Shown piece after piece: positions 1 through 6,840 of a stretch of 11,320 bases of DNA (position 1 is the stretch's first letter; every line of letters begins with the position of its first letter). The notes below the pieces were generated by a model, which was not told where the DNA came from, did not search any database, and was given only the letters and a program-made list of their open reading frames with translations. The DNA lies in contig JAQYVS010000025.1 in the NCBI GenBank assembly GCA_030145365.1, positions 1 through 11,320 of the forward strand, written 5' to 3'. Source of the stretch: Desulfofustis sp. (lineage in GTDB: Bacteria > Desulfobacterota > Desulfobulbia > Desulfobulbales > Desulfocapsaceae). The position numbers and the translations under genes are program-made.

Positions 1-419
1 GTATCGTGTCCAAGATAACCAGTAAAGCGCTCGTCACCCTCTTGAACATCAGGAAAATGGATCAGAGATAAGCTCTTATCCTTATTTGAGGCAAAAGCCA
101 GCACACCTCCATAGCTGCCCGAACCACTTGAAACGGTGACAATATAGAACTCATCAAAGCCATTTTCATCCAGATCACCAACCAATACCTCCTTAATGGG
201 GTCATGATCTTCGAAGTTTTCTGAAATATTATGTGCAAATCCCGTTGACTCAACCTGTATATTGCTCAAGCTTTGACCAATTGGATGACTTTCAGTCACG
301 GAAAATGATTTGCCTGAACGTGTAAAATATTCATTAACACCAGGCTGAGATCCCACAGCTGGAAGTACTGGGCAAATAATGAGTAATGACAGAAACAGGA
401 TTAAAGATGTTTTATTCAT
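1..419 (-). CDS. Secreted protein, possible PliI-family inhibitor of I-type lysozyme (C-terminus cut by window edge)
   Basis: The reading frame is open from the ATG at 417-419 to the window edge, giving about 139 residues with no stop. Residues 1-21 form a hydrophobic signal peptide (MNKTSLILFLSLLIICPVLPA), so the product should be exported to the periplasm. Residues 82-90 (DLDENGFDE) resemble an acidic Asp-rich turn, followed by SSGSGSYGG at 97-105. From memory, PliI-type periplasmic inhibitors of invertebrate lysozyme carry an SGxxY-like inhibitory loop after a D-x-D-x-D-G-like segment, and a later GY-x-GHD segment, seen here as GYLGHD near residue 134. Family membership is an inference; an FG-GAP/VCBS-like secreted domain is the main alternative. 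No good Shine-Dalgarno sequence precedes the ATG; the start is chosen because it gives an intact signal peptide. It follows the AsmA-like gene after about 90 bases. Confidence 0.6.
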   Translation of the reverse strand, partial: MNKTSLILFLSLLIICPVLPAVGSQPGVNEYFTRSGKSFSVTESHPIGQSLSNIQVESTGFAHNISENFEDHDPIKEVLVGDLDENGFDEFYIVTVSSGSGSYGGVLAFASNKDKSLSLIHFPDVQEGDERFTGYLGHD

Positions 420-509
420 GATCAATTAAAGTTGTTTAGCAAAGGTCATTTTCGCTCTCGAATAGACGGGAAGTATATTCTCCTGGCCTTCCGGCCTATC
501 TGACTCTTG

Positions 510-1259
510 CTACTTAGTCGTATCCGGAGAAAGTTTTTGTTTGATATCATCAAATAAACCTTTCGCTGCCTCGTTTACTTTTTCGGTAAGTTTCTTTTCA
601 AGAGAACTTTTCAGACTCTGGCCAATAATGTCGCCAATGATAACGCTGCCAACTTCAGCAGGAGTAAGTCCTTCATCTCCTCCAACATTTTCCATAACTA
701 TGTCAGGGATGACAACCTGCTCGGGCTCCTGGCTGGGAACAATGGCATTAACAGTTACCCCGGTTATCGCCAGCTTTTTGAAGCTCATTCGTACCGGTTC
801 GCCCTTTTTTACACCCTCAGTTTCTGGCTGTTGTTCCGCTGCCTTCTTATCGGCCTTCGCACTGTTTTTCTCTATATTTTTGAGCAGTGTCTGCAGATTT
901 GAGCTTCCATCTTCTTTTGCTTCAAGTTCAACTATAGGACTTTGAATATTCAGCTCACTCATAACTATCGGTTGCTTGCCCAGTGAACCAATGTCGATTC
1001 CAAGTCGAATCATGTTCACTTGAAAAGCATTTTGGGCCTTGTAGCCCGGTGGATTTGCAATGGTGAAGCCAGAAATCTGTCCTGTTCCACTCTTCAGATC
1101 AAGCTCAACTGCTGAAACAGTAACGGGCACTCCGAGTAACTCAGAGCCAATGCTCTCGAGGGCTCCCTTGAGGATTTTGTCCAGGTTTCCAACAAGCACG
1201 AAAAATGCAATACTGGCAACTATTAGCAGGCCCACAACTCCAATAAGTATCTTTTTCAT
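510..1259 (-). CDS. AsmA-like membrane-anchored envelope protein
   Basis: This is a 249-residue protein with one N-terminal membrane segment (about residues 4-23) and a periplasmic remainder. The segment after the anchor contains beta-rich phrases such as GVPVTVSAVELDLKSGTGQI and later SELNIQSPIVELEA, typical of the N-terminal repeat of AsmA/DUF748-like proteins, which are tied to outer-membrane lipid or protein homeostasis. Residues about 125-155 are a charged Lys/Glu/Ala/Gln linker, and the C-terminus (about 215-245) is predicted amphipathic helix. At 249 residues it is much shorter than true AsmA (about 600), so it is a small relative rather than AsmA itself. The ATG at 1257-1259 is preceded by AGGAAGAG. 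It is separated from the hydrolase gene by 96 bases with no clear terminator, and its function looks unrelated to the catabolic genes upstream. Confidence 0.7.
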   Translation of the reverse strand: MKKILIGVVGLLIVASIAFFVLVGNLDKILKGALESIGSELLGVPVTVSAVELDLKSGTGQISGFTIANPPGYKAQNAFQVNMIRLGIDIGSLGKQPIVMSELNIQSPIVELEAKEDGSSNLQTLLKNIEKNSAKADKKAAEQQPETEGVKKGEPVRMSFKKLAITGVTVNAIVPSQEPEQVVIPDIVMENVGGDEGLTPAEVGSVIIGDIIGQSLKSSLEKKLTEKVNEAAKGLFDDIKQKLSPDTTK

Positions 1260-1355
1260 TGTTCTCTTCCTATAGTGTTCATACGGATTGTCAGTCTCAG
1301 TTGTACATTCTTACAATCTGGTTTCACAATCATCGTCCAATGCGATTTGTATGTA

Positions 1356-2147
1356 TTATATTTGCTGATCCAAAAAGCTCAACAACGTTTCGTTGAAAGA
1401 ATCAGTCTGTTCAATGTTTGGAAGGTGAGCTGATTGGGGTATAATCACCAGGTTCGATCCTGCGATTCCTGCCTGCAAGGCATCGGCAGCGGAAACAGGG
1501 CATGCTGGATCTTCTTCACCCACGACAATCAAGGTGGGTACTGTAATCCTGGAAAGTTTATCGCACAAGTACATATCGCGAATTGCTTCAGCGTTGGCGA
1601 TATAGCCATCAACACCGGTCCCCTGAATCATGTCTCGGACTTTCTCAAGTTGCGCAGCTCCTGAAGTGTGAAATGGCTGGGTAAACCATCGTTCCAGTGT
1701 TCCGGAAACAAGAGCTGTAACACCTTCTGACCGGGCCATTTCGATACGCTCGTTCCACAACGACTTTGGTGACATTTCACAGGCTGTATCACAAAGGCAC
1801 AAAGACAAGACCTTCTCAGGATGCATGAACGTCAACATCTGGCCGGTAAATCCGCCCATGGATAAGCCAACAAAATGAACGGACTGGATACCTAATGTTT
1901 CCAGCAGGACGTGAGCATCTTCTGCTAAGAGTTCGATAGTGTAAGGTCCAGGGGTGGTTTCCGTGCCACCATGGCCGCGCTGATCATACCGCAGAACCCT
2001 GAAGGATCTGGTCAGCGCCTCCATCTGGGAATCCCACATGGTGTAGTTTGACATCAGACTATTGCTCAGCATAACCACTGGCCCGTCTTCGGGTCCATCC
2101 AGGCGATAGCTGATCTCGATATTGTTTGCTCTGATTTTTGAAACCAT
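1356..2147 (-). CDS. Alpha/beta hydrolase, 3-oxoadipate enol-lactonase (PcaD)-like
   Basis: This 263-residue cytoplasmic enzyme has the full alpha/beta hydrolase layout. The oxyanion region is LSNSLMSN at 27-34, the strand/turn RYDQRGHGG is at 53-61, the nucleophile elbow GLSMGG places Ser96 as nucleophile, Asp213 lies in GEEDPACP, and His241 lies in SAHLPNIEQ. The LSNSL and RYDQRGHG phrasing is close to PcaD, which opens 3-oxoadipate enol-lactone, but related enzymes hydrolyse other lactones, esters or C-C bonds, so the substrate is open. The ATG at 2145-2147 has a strong AGGGAGGA site about 10 bases upstream. It is the last gene of the probable TRAP operon, following the dehydrogenase after a 161-base gap, the largest in that operon. 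A hydrolytic step downstream of the dehydrogenase is a reasonable inference. Confidence 0.88.
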   Translation of the reverse strand: MVSKIRANNIEISYRLDGPEDGPVVMLSNSLMSNYTMWDSQMEALTRSFRVLRYDQRGHGGTETTPGPYTIELLAEDAHVLLETLGIQSVHFVGLSMGGFTGQMLTFMHPEKVLSLCLCDTACEMSPKSLWNERIEMARSEGVTALVSGTLERWFTQPFHTSGAAQLEKVRDMIQGTGVDGYIANAEAIRDMYLCDKLSRITVPTLIVVGEEDPACPVSAADALQAGIAGSNLVIIPQSAHLPNIEQTDSFNETLLSFLDQQI

Positions 2148-2291
2148 TTTTATTTGTATCCTCCCTGATGATCAATGTACTCATTAAGAAAAAGAAATCT
2201 GCGAGATCTAAGTGATAAAGACAAAGTCGACATTGCTGATGATACCCTCCCCTGGAAGGTTCCCCTATGGAAAAGCCTCTGATTAGCGAAC

Positions 2292-2306
2292 CGTCTGTCT
2301 CAGACG
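2292..2306 (-). repeat. Short perfect inverted repeat just after the dehydrogenase gene
   Basis: A 6-bp perfect stem (CGTCTG at 2292-2297 and CAGACG at 2301-2306) with a 3-base loop begins three bases after the dehydrogenase stop codon. On the minus strand it can lengthen to about 8 pairs with one bulged G (AACGTCTG / CAGACGGTT). It is not followed by a T-run in the minus-strand reading, so it is not a standard intrinsic terminator. It might act as a weak 3' end stabiliser or attenuator before the hydrolase gene. Confidence 0.35.
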
Positions 2307-2308
2307 TT

Positions 2309-3163
2309 TCATTCTTCAGAGACTATTTCAAGGATACGGGTCATTTTTTCCATTGCCAGGCTTTTATGGGCCTCAACATCTTTGCTGCTCCAGTCATAGA
2401 AACCCTTGCCACTTTTCACCCCCACCTCTCCCCTGGTCACCATATCCTGGATCTCTCGAGTCGAGGTGCCACTGTGGTTCAGGTGCGGCACCAGATTGCG
2501 CTGCGTTGCAGCCGTGGTGTCCAGTCCGCTGATGTCCTTTTGCTCAATTAAACCGGTCACGCACATTCGCGGGCCAAACATGGTCTTGCAGACCCGGTCT
2601 ATATCCTGAGCCGTCACGATACCTTGTTCAATCATCGAAAATGCTTCATGAAGCACCGCATGCTGCAGGCGATTCACAAGGAATCCTGCAATCGGACGTT
2701 TGATGAGGACGGCGTCCTGACCGTTGCATTTGAGTGCCGCTGTTACATCTTCCAGAACCTCGGGATCAGTCTGTTCAACCAGGATCACTTCAACAGAAGG
2801 GAAAATCTCCGCCGGCTGGAAATAGTGTACCCCGATGAAACGATCAGGATGGTGAAGTTGGCCTGCCATGCTATCCATTGACAGACCGGAGGTGTTGGTC
2901 GCCAGAATTGGTTTACCGCTGTACGCCTGTTCCAGACGAGCAAAAAGAGAGGTTTTAAGCTCGATCACCTCAGGTACCGCCTCAATGATCAGATCCGGCG
3001 GATCATCGGGAAGCTCTGCAACCACCTTAATTCCTCTGGGAGTTTCCCCAATACGACCAGGGTTCCGGCTCAACACGGTTACCTGATGCCCACCGCGTGC
3101 GAATGACAAGGCGATTCCCTGACCCATGATGCCGTAACCGACAATCATTACATGGTCTATCAT
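2309..3163 (-). CDS. 3-hydroxyacyl-CoA dehydrogenase family oxidoreductase
   Basis: This 284-residue enzyme has an N-terminal Rossmann domain (VGYGIMG, glycines 9, 11 and 14) and a C-terminal helical domain ending in KSGKGFYDW. The residues matching the HADH active site are present at the expected spacing: Ser92 in NTSGLS, His113 in GVHYFQPA, Glu125 in SVEVI and Asn164 in FLVNRL. Family members oxidise a 3-hydroxy group on acyl-CoA or free acids (L-carnitine, L-gulonate and pyridine-alcohol dehydrogenases also belong here), so the substrate is not fixed. Two oddities: the end of beta-2 reads VLSRN rather than the usual Asp, which may favour NADP, and the stretch between beta-2 and DLIIEAVPE is only about 25 residues, shorter than in FadB-type enzymes. 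AAGGAG lies 5 bases before the ATG at 3161-3163. It follows the cupin gene after 52 bases. Confidence 0.92.
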   Translation of the reverse strand: MIDHVMIVGYGIMGQGIALSFARGGHQVTVLSRNPGRIGETPRGIKVVAELPDDPPDLIIEAVPEVIELKTSLFARLEQAYSGKPILATNTSGLSMDSMAGQLHHPDRFIGVHYFQPAEIFPSVEVILVEQTDPEVLEDVTAALKCNGQDAVLIKRPIAGFLVNRLQHAVLHEAFSMIEQGIVTAQDIDRVCKTMFGPRMCVTGLIEQKDISGLDTTAATQRNLVPHLNHSGTSTREIQDMVTRGEVGVKSGKGFYDWSSKDVEAHKSLAMEKMTRILEIVSEE

Positions 3164-3215
3164 ATATGCTCCTTGAGTTCATTCAGCAAGATCAAGATGG
3201 CAAAAAACTGGGCGA

Positions 3216-3773
3216 TCAGATCGGTAGGGTTGTCTCATCCAATTGAGCAACGGCGTCAACCAGGACAAAGGCAATGATACAGGTTACATCACCGCGGTTC
3301 GACCAGGCGTGGTTGGTACCGCGCTGGATTACCGCGTCGCCGGCTTTTAGATGGACCTCAGTGTCATCCATCAGCATAAAGATCTCGCCTTGCAGGATTA
3401 CTGCATAATCAACCGAATCGGTGCGGTGCATGAATGGGTGCCGGGCACCCTCAACGATATTGGCATCAGCACCCATCTCCGCGAAAGCTGCCTTGCCATC
3501 AAGCTTAGCCAGGACCTCGGGATCTTCTGGTTCGAATTCCACCGTACGAAAAATCGCACCGCCTTTAGGCGGATGCAATATGAGGGGGCCGGCGACCGTT
3601 TCGGTGGCACCGTCATATTCGGTCGGCACTGATTCATTTTTCCAGAGATTAGTAAGGGTTACACCCGGCCTGTTCGGCCGTTGCAGGATGGTAGTTGCAT
3701 AGTCGTCTGAGATGACAATCGCCTTTCCATTTTTATCGTGGCCAGTGATTACCCGGCGAATCTGTTTGGACAT
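3216..3773 (-). CDS. Single-domain cupin protein
   Basis: This is a 185-residue cytoplasmic protein with one cupin barrel in its C-terminal half. Cupin motif 1 is the region 112-130 (His112, His116, Tyr123, Gly129, Glu130) and motif 2 is GDAVIQRGTNHAW at 145-157 with His155. The N-terminal 80 residues are a beta-rich extension containing GPLILHPPKGGAIF. Such cupins are often found beside small-acid or aromatic degradation genes and may be isomerases, dioxygenases, decarboxylases or ligand sensors. The classical HxH of motif 1 is not evident (only a loosely spaced H-P-F-M-H), so metal binding is uncertain. The start at 3771-3773 is preceded by AAGGAG at a 7-base spacing. It sits between the TRAP permease and the dehydrogenase in the same operon. 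No specific reaction can be assigned. Confidence 0.85.
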   Translation of the reverse strand: MSKQIRRVITGHDKNGKAIVISDDYATTILQRPNRPGVTLTNLWKNESVPTEYDGATETVAGPLILHPPKGGAIFRTVEFEPEDPEVLAKLDGKAAFAEMGADANIVEGARHPFMHRTDSVDYAVILQGEIFMLMDDTEVHLKAGDAVIQRGTNHAWSNRGDVTCIIAFVLVDAVAQLDETTLPI

Positions 3774-3793
3774 CGTGTGCTCCTTTTTATATT

Positions 3794-3826
3794 GATATTA
3801 CCTGAACGCTGAAGTCAGTCAATATC
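3794..3826 (-). repeat. Imperfect inverted repeat between TRAP permease and cupin genes
   Basis: Outer arms GATATT (3794-3799) and AATATC (3821-3826) are perfect complements, and inner CTGA/TCAG pairs could extend the stem after a small internal loop. It overlaps the stop codon of the TRAP permease and fills most of the 51-base gap before the cupin. It is AT-rich and weak, with no T-tract, so any regulatory role is speculative. Confidence 0.25.
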
Positions 3827-5717
3827 ACCCAGACTCACGCAGTTGTTTACGCTGCTTGGTGAGCATCCACAGGCTGATCAAAATAGTGATCCCTATGACG
3901 TTGGTCAGCCAACCCTGGTGCATCAGGGTCAAACCCGCTAAAAACATCAAGGCTCTTTGCCATGGAGTTAAAGGGTTTCTCATGAAACCGACAACGCAGG
4001 TGGCAATACAAAACACGCCGATAAAACCACTGCCCACAGCCAGGCCGATGTCCAGCCATTCACCTTTCATCAGAAGGCCTGGGCCGAAAAAAAACATGAA
4101 CGGCAGGATATAACTGGTGATACCGTAGAGAAAGGCAGTCCAGCCAACCTTATTAATATCTGCGTCGGCAATGCCGGCGGCGACATAGGAGGCCAAGGCC
4201 ACTGGCGGCGTGATCGTAGATACACAACCGTAGAAGAAGACGAACATATGTGCTGTCAGAAGCGGCACACCGAGTTCAACCAGTGACGGTGCGACGACTG
4301 TGGCAAGGATCAGATATGCCGCCGTGGTCGGCAGCCCCATACCAAGAATTATAGCGGTGACCATGGTTAAAAGTAGAGCGAAAAACGGCACGCCACCTGA
4401 TATGTCTATGATCAGCCCCGATATTTTAGCACCAAGCCCTGAAATGCCAAGGGTGCCGGCAATAATTCCCGCGGCCGCACAGGCGATGGCGATTGGAATT
4501 ACAGCCATTGAGCCGTTGGTGATGGCACGGGCGGTTTTGTGGAATATTTCCCTGTCAAAACGTCGCTCGTAGGCGAAAGTCCACAGAACATGGCAGCCCA
4601 GCAATACAAGTATGGAAATATAAGACGCTTTGAACGGTGAATACCCATAGACCATCAGGCCTACCAGCAGGACAAAGGGAGTGATGAACTGGCCACCTCG
4701 CAGCAAAAGTTTCCACATCGGCTCATCGGGTGTAGTCGGCCTCTTTCTTGGCTTAATTCCCTTGCTGAGCGCTTGCAGGTGAACAACCATGAAGATAGTG
4801 GAAAAGAACAGAAGAGCCGGAATGATGCCAGCTACCATTATATTGCGATATTCGGTGCCGATGATCTCGGCCATGATAAAGGCGGCGGCCCCCATCACCG
4901 GTGGCATGATCTGACCGCCAGTAGAGACAACAGCTTCGATAGCACCGGCCTGATGTGGTTCGTATCCTTCCCGCTTCATCATAGGAATGGTCAGTGTGCC
5001 GGTAACCGCAACATTGCCAGCTGCCGAGCCCGAAATCATACCGAGCAAAGTGCTGAAGATGACCGCGGTCTTGGCAGCAGCAGCCCGGGTACCACGGGTT
5101 AGCCTCTCCGACAACTTGAAGAAAAAGTCTCCTGCCCCAAAGGTGCTGAGAAAAGCGCCGTAAATGGTGAATAAAATGATATAAGAGGCAGAAACACCTA
5201 TCGGTATTCCATAGACGCCCTGGCTTGTGGTGGCAAGGAATTCGGACATGCGCAGTACACTATACCCCCGACTTTCGAGAACGCCAGGTAAGTACGGGCT
5301 GATGAAGGGGTAGATGAAGAATGTTGTGCAGATCAGCGCCAGAACCAGACCGACGCCTCGTCGAGCTCCCTCCAGCACCAGTATGACAATACCCAGGCCA
5401 ACCCAGGCATCCAGCGGCTCAGTCAGGCCGCCGCTTATGGCTATGTCTTTCCACCGGCCCAGCAAATAGAGTCCACTTGCGGCAGATGCGCCAACCAACA
5501 AGAGGCTGGCCAGCCGATCGATGATATTACCCTCAAGCCGTTTTAAGCTCGGCTTGGTAAGAAACATGAGCATCAGCATCATCATCAGGTGAAAGATGCG
5601 GACCTCAAGTGTAGAGCGTACAAAAATTCCGGAGACGTTGAGCAGATGATACGTGCCTGCTGAGAAGGCAAGAATTGCCGTGGCCCAGTCCAATGCCCAG
5701 CTGATTTTATTTGTCAT
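3825..5717 (-). CDS. Fused TRAP transporter permease, 4TM/12TM (DctQM-type), TAXI class
   Basis: This 630-residue inner-membrane protein combines the small (DctQ-like) and large (DctM-like) subunits of a tripartite ATP-independent periplasmic transporter in one chain, the arrangement usual for transporters that work with TAXI-type binding proteins. The first ~130 residues contain the small-subunit helices. The large-subunit signatures follow: GMISGSAAGNVAVTG at 226-240 and GMGLPTTAAYLILATVVAP at 459-477, which are the two re-entrant substrate/Na+ site regions of the family. Uptake is expected to be secondary, driven by a Na+ gradient. The length is normal and there is no sign of disruption. 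Its ATG at 5715-5717 follows a GAAGGG site located just after an inverted repeat. It is directly downstream of the TAXI receptor gene, so the two form one transporter. The substrate is probably a carboxylate. Confidence 0.95.
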   Translation of the reverse strand: MTNKISWALDWATAILAFSAGTYHLLNVSGIFVRSTLEVRIFHLMMMLMLMFLTKPSLKRLEGNIIDRLASLLLVGASAASGLYLLGRWKDIAISGGLTEPLDAWVGLGIVILVLEGARRGVGLVLALICTTFFIYPFISPYLPGVLESRGYSVLRMSEFLATTSQGVYGIPIGVSASYIILFTIYGAFLSTFGAGDFFFKLSERLTRGTRAAAAKTAVIFSTLLGMISGSAAGNVAVTGTLTIPMMKREGYEPHQAGAIEAVVSTGGQIMPPVMGAAAFIMAEIIGTEYRNIMVAGIIPALLFFSTIFMVVHLQALSKGIKPRKRPTTPDEPMWKLLLRGGQFITPFVLLVGLMVYGYSPFKASYISILVLLGCHVLWTFAYERRFDREIFHKTARAITNGSMAVIPIAIACAAAGIIAGTLGISGLGAKISGLIIDISGGVPFFALLLTMVTAIILGMGLPTTAAYLILATVVAPSLVELGVPLLTAHMFVFFYGCVSTITPPVALASYVAAGIADADINKVGWTAFLYGITSYILPFMFFFGPGLLMKGEWLDIGLAVGSGFIGVFCIATCVVGFMRNPLTPWQRALMFLAGLTLMHQGWLTNVIGITILISLWMLTKQRKQLRESG

Positions 5718-5727
5718 ACCAGCCCTT

Positions 5728-5765
5728 CGCAGACAGACAGACTATGAAAGCCGAGCCTGTCTGCG
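5728..5765 (-). promoter_or_regulatory. Intercistronic hairpin between TAXI receptor and TRAP permease
   Basis: Perfect 9-bp complementary arms CGCAGACAG (5728-5736) and CTGTCTGCG (5757-5765) enclose a 20-base loop. In the minus-strand mRNA the 3' arm contains CTGTCTGTCTG and runs into the GAAGGG ribosome site of the permease gene. Hairpins in this position in binding-protein transporter operons are known to protect the upstream message or limit translation of the permease, giving more receptor than permease. That role here is inferred from position. There is no U-tract. Confidence 0.5.
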
Positions 5766-5797
5766 CTAATTAAACGGTATCGAAAGCTACAGACCCT

Positions 5798-6724
5798 CTA
5801 CTTAAAGTAGCGGGCAGAACCGGCATGCAGTGGAATGGTCAATGTCTTCGATTGTTCCGGTACGATCTGCTTGGCATACGCGTTAATCTGCCTAAACTCG
5901 TCCATATGCTCGTAGATCGCCTGGGTGACCTTGTAGATGGTCTCTTCGTCCATTGATGCATTGGCAATCAACATATTGCTGACGCCGAGGACAGTACCGT
6001 CTTCCGGCGTACGATAGACATCCTTGGGAACATCCACCTTGCTGTAAAACGGATACTTCTCCAACAGTTCTGAGAGCTTGGCATCGGTAAACTTAATGTG
6101 TTTCAATTCTTTAGTCACCCTGGCCTGGGTCACTGCCCCCGCCGGATAGCCTGATAGTGCAAAGGCGGCATCAACGTTGCCGTCGGCTAACTGGCTGAAT
6201 CCGTCGGAATAACCAAGAAAGCTTGGCTTAATGTCGTCTATTGTCATACCGTAAACTGGCATTATGCGGTTAAGAAACCCCAGTGTTCCACCCCCGGCCG
6301 GACCAACCGCCACACGTTTCCCCTTAATATCTTCGAAGGTATTGATCGGTGAATCGGCCATGGTGATCATATGCAGGATACTGAAGTGCAGCGACCCTAC
6401 TGCAGCAAGATCCATCTTGCCGCCTTTGGCATAGGGACCTTTACCTTCGTTTGCAAAAAGTGCCAGATTGTTGTTGGTTATACCGATGTCGTTCTCGCCC
6501 GAATTAACAAGACGTGGATTCTGCACCGAACCCTGGGTGACGACCGGAACAGCCGTCAGCCCGTCGGCGTATTTATTGATCAGTGTGGCAATCGCCTGGC
6601 CGACTGGATAGAATGCACCACCCTGACTGGCAGTGCCGATTCGTAGCTCCTTCGCCTGGACCTGAGAGGTCAGGGAGAACAAGACAACGACAGTAACGGC
6701 AAGAAAGAAATTTAAAGATCTCAT
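5798..6724 (-). CDS. TAXI family TRAP transporter solute-binding protein
   Basis: This is a 308-residue periplasmic receptor. Residues 1-24 are a Sec signal peptide with a likely cleavage after VQA. The mature protein begins KELRIGTASQGGAFYPVG, the characteristic start of TAXI (TRAP-associated extracytoplasmic immunogenic) receptors, and continues with TQGSVQNPRLVNSGENDIGI and VAVGPAGGGTLGF, typical of the ligand-binding cleft. It ends IPLHAGSARYFK, matching the usual family C-terminus, so it is complete. AAGGAG is 5 bases from the ATG at 6722-6724. It delivers a solute, in known cases often glutamate, oxoglutarate or similar acids, to the fused permease downstream. It is the first gene of its operon, about 60 bases below an extended -10 promoter. 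Confidence 0.95.
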   Translation of the reverse strand: MRSLNFFLAVTVVVLFSLTSQVQAKELRIGTASQGGAFYPVGQAIATLINKYADGLTAVPVVTQGSVQNPRLVNSGENDIGITNNNLALFANEGKGPYAKGGKMDLAAVGSLHFSILHMITMADSPINTFEDIKGKRVAVGPAGGGTLGFLNRIMPVYGMTIDDIKPSFLGYSDGFSQLADGNVDAAFALSGYPAGAVTQARVTKELKHIKFTDAKLSELLEKYPFYSKVDVPKDVYRTPEDGTVLGVSNMLIANASMDEETIYKVTQAIYEHMDEFRQINAYAKQIVPEQSKTLTIPLHAGSARYFK

Positions 6725-6784
6725 AGCTGCTCCTTAGGTTAACTTTTATTCAAGAATTCGCCTGCAGCCCCGCGTGAATTGGCC

Positions 6785-6822
6785 TCTATCACATTATACC
6801 AGATCTTCAGGGCGTTTTGACG
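6785..6822 (-). promoter_or_regulatory. Extended -10 promoter upstream of the TRAP operon
   Basis: On the minus strand TGGTATAAT occupies 6793-6801, a perfect sigma-70 -10 hexamer (6793-6798) with the TGn extension. Seventeen bases upstream the hexamer GTCAAA matches TTGACA at only three positions, as is common for extended -10 promoters. Transcription would start near 6785, leaving a 5' leader of about 60 bases before the TAXI gene. The leader holds an imperfect inverted repeat (AATTC and GAATT arms, 6755-6780) that could be an operator, but this is weak. The promoter lies in the only gap between the ABC operon and the TRAP operon. Confidence 0.6.
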
Positions 6823-6840
6823 TGAGAAATTTTACTATTT

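Noticed and set aside
485..496. GGCC-TTCC-GGCC short palindrome after the AsmA-like gene as a terminator
   Set aside because: The stem is only 4 bp and no T-run follows on the minus strand.
1260..1355. Promoter for the AsmA-like gene (TTGGAC with TGTAAGAAT on the minus strand)
   Set aside because: The spacing is 19 bases or more and the -10 match is poor; a promoter is likely somewhere here but cannot be placed.
2267..2551. Plus-strand open frame starting in the intergenic gap
   Set aside because: Most of it is antisense to the C-terminal coding region of the dehydrogenase, and the translation has no family features.
3200..3223. CGATCTGATCG palindrome followed by a T6 run between cupin and dehydrogenase genes as an intrinsic terminator
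   Set aside because: The palindrome has a single-base centre and cannot form a proper hairpin loop, and it overlaps the cupin stop codon; the next gene has a strong ribosome site in the same operon.
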